Below, piece after piece: positions 57,725-64,000 of a stretch of DNA of 64,000 nucleotides. This DNA comes from Macrolepiota albuminosa (taxonomy: Eukaryota > Basidiomycota > Agaricomycetes > Agaricales > Agaricaceae): the NCBI GenBank assembly GCA_027475525.1, contig JAMWFC010000126.1, positions 682,001 through 746,000 on the forward strand, given 5' to 3'. Within the stretch, counting starts at the first letter, position 1, and the number at the start of each line of letters is the position of its first letter. The notes under the pieces are model-generated. The model did no database searches, was not told the origin of the DNA, and worked only from the letters and a program-made list of their open reading frames with translations. The translations under genes were made by a program, and so were the position numbers.

Positions 57725-57729
57725 CCCAT

Positions 57730-59190
57730 AGGGTCCATGCCTTGTGGCCGTCTACGTCCACATACGAGACCAGGCACTCCTTGTCTGCTCGTTTCAATGT
57801 AGGGCGCTGCAAAGTGCCCTCTGCACGACGAAGGGTCACCTTCTTCATCCAAACCACGTTATTCTGTCCGGGATCATTTGTGGATGGCCAATCCGTCATC
57901 GCTGCTAGGCACTCAGAGTCGCTGTCGCGACTGTAATACTCATTGTCGTAGACGTCGTCATATACGTCGACTGTGACGTACTCCTCCCCCTCCACGACCA
58001 CACTCTCAGGCTCGGCGCCCGATGCCTCCTCTGGGGGCTCCTGGTCATTTGTGGGGTGCTCTGCCTTAGAATCGGCAGATACGTCTCCATCACTCCCACT
58101 TGCGGCTGCAGTATGTGCAGCTTGAAGGTGGGCGCGGGGTGTATACCCCTTCCTCGGGGTTCCTGGCTTTGCAGGGCAGTTGGTAGCGTAGTGGCCTGGT
58201 TGGCCACACGCAAAACAAGTCCCTGACTGCCCCGGTGGGTTGGCCAGCTTGAAGTCCAGCCTTGGTTTAGGACGTTCTCCGTCTGGTGCCCGCTCTGGGC
58301 ATGGGCGGCTCCGCCCTCGGTTCACAGCAGAGGTTCTGCGTACAACAAACCGCGTGTTGCGGTCACGGTCCAAATCGGTCTTTTTGGCCAAGAAGGTCCC
58401 CACATGCTGACCCCGTGAGGGTGTCCCACCAGGCAGTAGTTGCCTGGGTCCCCCTTTGTGTCCACTCCGATGTTCGTAGTGGTTAGCAGTCTTCAGAGAC
58501 TGCTCATACCGGATGGCATATGCCACAAATTCTTCCACATTGTTGACTTCTGGGGACAATCCGTCCTCACGTATCAAATAGCGGCGCATGTCCGCTGGAA
58601 TGCCATCCAAGAACGTTTCAAGCATTGTATACCCGTCTGGGTATACTGCCATGTTCTGGGCATGGTCATTAAGGGTATCATAGAACCCTTGTACTCCCAA
58701 CTTCTTGGTGTACTTGGCGGACTGGAAGTCCCGCCTTGCATCCTGGAGCGTTGAGGGGTGTACAAATCGATCGTACAGTCCTGTAAGGACTCCTTTAAAC
58801 GTCCAGTCATATTGGACACGGTTGACGTGCAGTACTGCCCGTCGAAACCAACCCATGGCCTCTCCGGCCAAGAACTCAGGCAGAATGAAGATTCGTTCTC
58901 GTTCCATACGGTCACCTCCATATAAGCACATGGCAAGATGGGTGCATACATCCATCGCCCAATCTTCCAGGTCGCTGAACTTGGATGCGCCTGTATAGGC
59001 GCGAATGTGCCTACTGTCTGCTTTACGCAGCTTCACTCCGTCTGGTAACCATAAGGTTATGCCCAGGGCATCATCGACTACTCGATGCAGGCAATCGTGC
59101 ATGGCTTCACGATGCATTCGAATGGCCTCCCGCTGACCCGGGGATCTAGTCGCCAAATCAGCGGCCTGGGGAAGTGACTTCCCTCGTCCA
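57730..59190 (-). pseudogene. Gag of element C with CCHC zinc knuckle
   Basis: Open frame on the minus strand reading SLPQAADLATRSPGQ onward, with no ATG at the visible 5' edge (first Met is in REAIRMHREAM). It contains a Gag core (DLEDWAMDVCTHLAMCLYGG, FLDGIPADMRRYL) and the nucleocapsid knuckle CFACGQPGHYATNC near 58.2 kb. An acidic C-terminal part runs into the protease (CLVSYVDVDGHKAWTLW), where the CCCAT insertion interrupts it. Upstream continuity to the 5' ORF requires a frame change around 59.19-59.33 kb, either programmed or a mutation. Confidence 0.85.
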
Positions 59191-59327
59191 CCCTGCAGAG
59201 GACGTCCTGAGCCTCCTCAACTGTGGGCATAATTGCCCTCGTCTCGAGGAGTTGACCTAGGGCTGTCATCCCGGCTGTTATCAGGGGCATTACGTCTCGT
59301 GGTGCCATCTCAATCGGGGAAGTCTCC

Positions 59328-60659
59328 TCAATCATGATCGTTGCGCCGCCCTGGACCTGGAGAAGCTTGATTCTCCTGACCCTGCATGACGAATTGACGA
59401 TGCATCTCGTCAATAGGCTTAGTGCCCTCGAATACGATGCCCTGATCGTTGATAAGGGACTGTCCCTTAGTCCTGAGGTCGCCATTGCGCATACGTTGAT
59501 ACGCGACTCTGTCGCTCAATGTTTTGGCCATGGGCACACGTGGCATCACGGATGCCTCGCTCTCCACTTTGAGCACAGTACTATCGTGCCCATCCGGACC
59601 TGACATATCTGTCCTACGGTCTTGGTTACGCATGTGCGGGGGCTCCTCACGCCACCCTTGTCCTGCTGGAGTATAAAAAGTACTCACCGGTCTTACTTCA
59701 GGCACTTCTTGCGCCTGTGCTAGTGCCTCCACTAGCTCGATTCCGACGTCTTGATTGCGTCGTGCCGAGCATTCCTCGGACGTGTGGCTCCAGGGGGTCG
59801 AGACCCCCGATTGCCGTGTGGCCTTATGCTGCACATACATTTGCAGCTCCATAGTGAGCACTCTCACCATCAAATCAGTATATTTTGTACTGAATACATT
59901 GGGCACTTCATGCCCTTGTCGCCTAAGTGCTACTATATGTGCTGACGCATAGCGCTCGAGTCGCGCTTGGGTGGTGTATTTCATCACCTCTGGGTGCAAG
60001 TCCCAGAACACCCGCAAGTGCACGGTGTACGTGGATTTCAGCCGCTGCTCCTCTGCTCTGGTGTTGTTGTCACTTGACGACTCCATTACCTCCTCTGGAA
60101 GCTCTACAACCTCCGGAGCTTCCTCCACTGCTGGTGTGGATGGGAATCAGTTTTCTGCGCGGGATACTTCAGGCCTTGCAGCCTCCTCCAGTACCTCCTC
60201 TATGCGGGCTTCCGCCATTTTAAAAGGCATTGAGCCTGCAGTGGACCGTCTCGTCCCACTACTCTGGCTCGGAGGGAGGGCTCTCCCAGTCCGTACTGAC
60301 GACTCGGCGTCTCCTGGGGCACCATAGGCGCTGGTTGACTGTCGGCTGTCCTCCGGGGGTCCTTTGGAAGCCAATCGGCTCGACCGTCGCAGGCCTCCTG
60401 GCAGCTGCGTAACTGGGGGCGTTAATCCCCTGGGCATCTTGTCCTGGAGGTGTTGTGGACCGTCCTGCTGTGAGCTTTCAGCTCTCCAGGCCTTGCTCTC
60501 ATTCCCGGCCAGGTCGGTACTCTGACCCCTGTCTCGAGCCTTGGGTCTTACCTGACCTGCATTGGACGCTGACGTGTCCTGGGTGTCTGCTGGGTCTCCC
60601 CGTAGGTCGTGGGCATTTCGCCCGCCGTCAGTGGGCGCTGCAGGTATGGGATTACTCAT
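59328..60659 (-). pseudogene. 5' ORF of element C upstream of gag core, one nonsense codon
   Basis: From ATG 60659 (MSNPIPAAPTDGG) the frame runs for 443 codons, interrupted once by TGA at 60147-60149 where CGA (Arg) is likely ancestral. It is hydrophilic, Ser/Arg/Pro/Glu-rich (RRSSRLASKGPPEDSR, EEVMESSSDNNTRAEE) with a helical segment (VHLRVFWDLHPEVMKYTTQARLERY). No known domain. By position it is probably the N-terminal part of Gag or a separate matrix-like protein. Confidence 0.65.
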
Positions 60660-60790
60660 CGATCCCCTGTTTGAAATTTGCACAGTGTGGCTGTGCAAGA
60701 AGCTCGAGAAGCTGATAGAGTTCTGTCAACGAACTCAACGACTGACGTCGGATGCTAGGCAATAGATCCTAGCTGGCAGATTCAAAAAAA

Positions 60791-61023
60791 TGTAACGAAG
60801 TTACAGGAATTGTGAGCTTAGTGTTCACACTGCACAGAATCAGACCAGTCCGGTCTATTGACTATGAAGTACAAAACAAAAATAAGCTGCTTTGTAAGCA
60901 GCAGGGTAAACTAATTATATACTAATGTAAATAATATTATATTATAATAAATATAATATAATATTTACTACTATACAGTAAGTAAAGCTATGTGGCCAAC
61001 GCCACATAGCGGACTACGCTACA
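60791..61023 (-). repeat. 5' LTR of element C, built of five hairpins
   Basis: 233 bp. Perfect stem-loops: 60791-60805 (6-bp stem), 60842-60856 (5 bp), 60886-60902 (7 bp), 60933-60965 (11 bp, all A/T) and 60987-61010 (10 bp, loop CAAC). Together they occupy nearly half of the LTR. A T-tract and GAATC follow the LTR inwards, with no tRNA-type TGG. Confidence 0.95.
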
Positions 61024-61028
61024 CCAGT

Positions 61029-61644
61029 AGTGTGATGCCAGCTGTTATTTCAGCTGCTGCTAATGCTATTACTGATCAGATTGCTTGCCATGTGTGGCTG
61101 TTGGGTAAGGCCTAAAAATAAATAAATTGTATGCACCAAGTTCAGAACAAGCATGGCAAGGTATCCAGAGCTGATGCTGAGTCTGCTGTTGATGCACCTA
61201 GCTTATGTGGGGTTTTATCAATATCAGCCTAGCCCATCCTTCAGCACTCTGTCAGAACTCCAGCACATGGATGATTGGCCCTGACAACCCCTCAACTCAT
61301 TGGCTCCAACAGCTGCCATCAAACCACCCCAATCAGCTCTGAACAAACTTCCCAATTGGCTCTGAACACCCCTGGGCATCATCAACTGCACTAGGCCTCA
61401 GCCAAAGCACAACTTTTTGCCATCACTGACTATGCTGAACCTTGGCCAACACACAACCCTGCTAAATTGGCTGACACCTACCACCAGCCCATTGCTCATG
61501 TGCCCCATTATCCGTTAACATTCTTCAGATGACCTCCCAAACCCCTGGCCATGTACTAGCAAACTGGAACCCTCCAACCTGGATTCCATCAGTATCCAGC
61601 CTCCACTTCCAATGAGTATTTAACCTGTAGTCAGCACTCTATTA
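61029..61644. other. AT-rich flank of nested element; no gene
   Basis: Right continuation of the island seen at 41881-42642. Short open frames, few CpG, repeated words such as CAGCTGCTGCTAATGC, but nothing identifiable. Probably the body of an older transposon into which elements C and A2 inserted. Confidence 0.4.
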
Positions 61645-62240
61645 TGTCAGGGGACTCCTCATTTCTTCCTTCTTCTACTCCTTATTTCTTCACTCTCCTT
61701 TCATTCATTTCCTTATTTCTTCTATTATGGACTCCTCATTTCTTCCTTCTTCTACTCCTTATTTCTTCACTCTCCTTTCATTCATTTCCTTATTTCTTCT
61801 ATTATTCTTTCATTTTGCTGTTTCTATTCTTTCAACACTATTTGTTAGTACTATTCTCAGTCTTTGAGGTGCTCTGGTTCTTTAGCTATCATTCAGACAA
61901 GTGTAAGCACTTCAGCACCACTTACAGACTGCTTATATAAGCCGGAGTTTGCCTTTCTGACTTCCAAAGTCCGGAGTTTTCCTGCCTTGTTTGCATAGTT
62001 GTTTGGTTAGTCAACTTTTGAGTTTTTAAGGTTTTGTTGTACTGTACAGTTGTTTCCCATGCTTTAAAAGCCCCAGAAGTGTCCAACCTGGCATAGGAAA
62101 TCCCTAGACTTGTTCTCTTTGGATCTCCCTCTGCCAGGTGAGTAGTTATTATGATATTGTCAGTACATACTCTAATACACTTTGGATTTCCCTCTGCCAG
62201 CTGTGTAATTGAGCCACAGCCTCTAGAGGTCACCCTTACA
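61645..62240 (+). repeat. 5' LTR of element A2 (596 bp as assembled, 519 without duplication)
   Basis: Starts TGTCAGGGGACTCCTC and ends CACCCTTACA. Contains one 77-bp duplication. A TTATATAAG box at about 61933-61941 is a likely TATA element; the same place reads TTATCTAAG in the young LTRs. Confidence 0.95.
61652..61805. repeat. 77-bp exact tandem duplication in LTR
   Basis: 61652-61728 equals 61729-61805 with differing flanks. Removing one copy returns the LTR to 519 bp, the family length. Confidence 0.95.
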
Positions 62241-62354
62241 GCAGAACAAGTCTCTACATCTCAGTCTGGAAGCCCCCTTTAGCCTGCTTGAGCTCTCTCT
62301 TGCCCCTTTAGGTCACTCCCCTACTGGATTACTCTTTGCCCCTCTGTTGCTTCT

Positions 62355-63371
62355 ATGACCCAACCAGCCTCCTCAGATACTCCCTTGAATGCTTCTGCCC
62401 CTCAGGATAATGCCTGGAGTCGCTTGCTTGCTCTGGAGACTCAGGTGCAGACTACTCAAGCTTTCCTCACCCTCCACACCATTGAACTTGCTGGATTATA
62501 TCAGGCCACAGACACCATCTCCCATTCCCTTTAGGTCCTCTTAGAGTGCCTCCCTCTCACTCCTACCACTCTCCAGGCACCTCTAGTTAGGGCTGACACA
62601 CCCCCAGTCCCTCACTTGAGAGCCTCCTCCCCAGTTCATGCCAATATTCCTTGTCCAGCACTTCCAGACACATTTAATGGTGACTGAGCAATAGATGAGC
62701 ATTTTCTGCAGTCATGCGTCACCTATATTCAGCTCAGTGGTGAGGTGTTTCCCTCTGATGCTCTCAAGATTGCTTGGGTTCTTTCCTACATGAAGTCTGG
62801 GCAAGCTTCAACATATGTGCTACAAGTCTTTTGATGCCCTGGAGAAGTGGAGAGTTTTAGAAGTTGGGATTAGTTTAAGAAGGAGTTTCAGACAGAGTTC
62901 TTTTCCTTGGACCCTGCTAAGGGGGCAGCCCTCACTCTCCAAGATCCTCATCAATATGGGCAGGGGAAGTGGACCTTAGATGAGTATATCGACTCCTTCA
63001 GAGCTCTTGCTGAGCAGGCCTGCTATCTGGATGGTTTTCAGCTTTGTCTTACCTTCCAAGATGGCCTCTTTCTCTCTCTCATGGACTGGATCAACAGCAT
63101 GGCTGAGGAACAACCTGACAACATGAGTATTGACTGTGGAAAGCCTGGTCACTTTGCTTGATATCCTCCCCAGGGGTTGGAGGTGCGCTATTTCTCAGCT
63201 TTAGAGCAGGAAGAGCTCCTTCTCCAGCTCCTTGCTGCCTGAGACATTTGAGGAAATCCCTCCCCAGATGCACAAACTAAAGCAGAACCTTTGGAGGAGT
63301 CCTTGGATTCTGTGAAAGCTGTAGCAGAACCAGTAGATGGGTCCTTTGGTTCTGCAAGGGAGGGTTTTTAA
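62355..63371 (+). pseudogene. Gag remnant of element A2 with transition mutations and a deletion
   Basis: Begins at the same ATG as A1 gag and aligns to it throughout. Stops arise from CAG to TAG (LTLHT...SHSL*), CGA to TGA (GD*AI) and others. Near 63131 about 240 bp are missing, joining NMSI to DCGKPGHFA, so half of the knuckle context is lost. The frame ends early at 63369-63371. Confidence 0.9.
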
Positions 63372-63652
63372 TAGAGCAATGGATGAGTTGTATGCCTCCA
63401 CTGCCTGGTGCTAATTAGTTCACATATCTATCAGTAGAATCTTCTAATGTATCACTCCCTGTTCCTGATTCTCTAACTGAAACTGTAAGCACCCCCTCCA
63501 ATGTACAAAATACCCCCTTAGTCCAAGACTCAGCTAAGACCTCCCCTCCTCCTTCTCCTGTCCAACAACCATGTGTTCTAGCTTGGGAACAACACCTTTC
63601 TTGTCACTATGTTGTTGCCTCCACTCCCACTCCCAACTCTCTGCATCTGAAT

Positions 63653-64000
63653 GTGGAGATTGAGACAACTGACACTCAGCAGATTCAAAACGTCATAGCT
63701 TTCTTGGACAGTGGTGCTACTGGACTCTTCCTGGACATCAATTATGTGGAACAACACCGGCTCACCACCAACATTGATGGTATACTCAACAAAGCTGGAT
63801 TTATCTGCTCAGTGGTGGATTTAGTCCTTCATTATCAAATCCAGTCCAAGCGTGCTGTCTTTGCAGTTACCAGCCTAGAAAAGCAGGACATGATACTTGG
63901 GTTCTCCTGGCTGCGTGATCACAATCCTGAAATTGACTGGGCCAAGGATAAGATGAGCATGAGCCACTGTCCTTGACGGTGTTCCACATGTGCCAAGGAA
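63653..64000 (+). pseudogene. Protease region of element A2 pol, truncated by window end
   Basis: Aligns to A1 pol with the retropepsin motif FLDSGATGLF intact and IDGILNKAGF following. It ends at a TGA (63974-63976) where A1 has CGA in SRCPRRCSTC. Pol upstream of this is in several frames. Confidence 0.85.

Larger units (their letters stand above)
42648..61023 (-). mobile_element. Large Ty3/gypsy element (element C) hosting two other insertions, TSD CCAGT
   Basis: LTRs of 233 bp at 60791-61023 (5', minus strand) and 42648-42880 (3') start TGTAGC and end TTACA. They differ at three sites, all transitions. The target duplication CCAGT is at 42643-42647 and 61024-61028. Subtracting the family A element (43164-50040 plus one duplicated GATCC) and the gap-bearing insertion (57479-57724 plus one CCCAT) leaves about 11.2-11.3 kb. 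Order 5' to 3': 5' ORF, gag, protease-RT-RNase H-integrase-chromodomain, accessory ORF 1, accessory ORF 2, polypurine tract. Coding parts carry five in-frame nonsense codons and some frameshifts, so this copy is dead. Confidence 0.95.
61645..64000 (+). mobile_element. Family A Ty3/gypsy element (element A2), degenerate, runs off the window
   Basis: Plus-strand relative of element A1: LTR 61645-62240, leader, gag remnant and the start of pol up to the window end. Differences from A1 are overwhelmingly C-to-T and G-to-A. Five bases left of the LTR are TATTA; the partner duplication is outside the window. Confidence 0.95.

Noticed and set aside
60740..60790. Standard tRNA primer-binding site next to the 5' LTR of element C
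   Set aside because: The sequence after the LTR is a T-run and GAATC without TGG; only a 7-base match to the LTR was found, too short to claim self-priming.

Overview
The window is nuclear DNA of a mushroom-forming basidiomycete (Agaricomycetes). The evidence is dense 47-65 bp GT-AG introns, a multi-exon P450, a short-chain mannitol dehydrogenase ending in GGQLIW, a double-DH Rom-type RhoGEF, a multi-TM protein of the DUF6534 type, and chromodomain Ty3/gypsy elements. Species cannot be named from sequence. About half is host genes (roughly 3-21 kb and 30-38.6 kb) and half is transposons.

Layout. 1-188 is the end of a 519-bp LTR (family A). 189-2657 is a decayed LINE. 3.8-7.5 kb holds a convergent P450 / aldo-keto reductase pair. 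7845-11099 is a complete pogo-type DNA transposon with 24-bp inverted ends, TA target duplication and an intact one-intron transposase. 12.9-18.9 kb is a RhoGEF gene and 19.2-21.0 kb a zinc-finger gene. 22345-28053 is a young, intact Ty3/gypsy chromovirus inserted into a nearly CpG-free island (about 21.9-29.9 kb). 30-38.6 kb carries hypothetical genes, the mannitol dehydrogenase, a small Cys-rich protein and the membrane protein. 38.8-42.6 kb is a second AT-rich, CpG-poor island with a solo LTR and a Tc1/mariner remnant.

42648-61023 is a nested transposon. A large Ty3/gypsy element on the minus strand (233-bp LTRs, target duplication CCAGT, about 11.3 kb without its guests) carries a 5' ORF, gag, pol and two accessory ORFs downstream of integrase. 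A family A element (43164-50040, duplication GATCC) sits in its last ORF. A second LTR-type insertion (57479-57724, duplication CCCAT) interrupts its protease and contains the 100-N assembly gap. 61645-64000 is the start of another family A copy on the plus strand, riddled with C-to-T and G-to-A changes.

Two cross-cutting observations matter most. First, nine tandem direct duplications all have a period of exactly 77 bp; collapsing three of them restores reading frames, so they look like unmerged k-mer overlaps in the assembly and not biology. Second, transposon age and cytosine decay can be read directly: young elements keep CpG and open frames, while older copies show transition-type nonsense codons and CpG loss.
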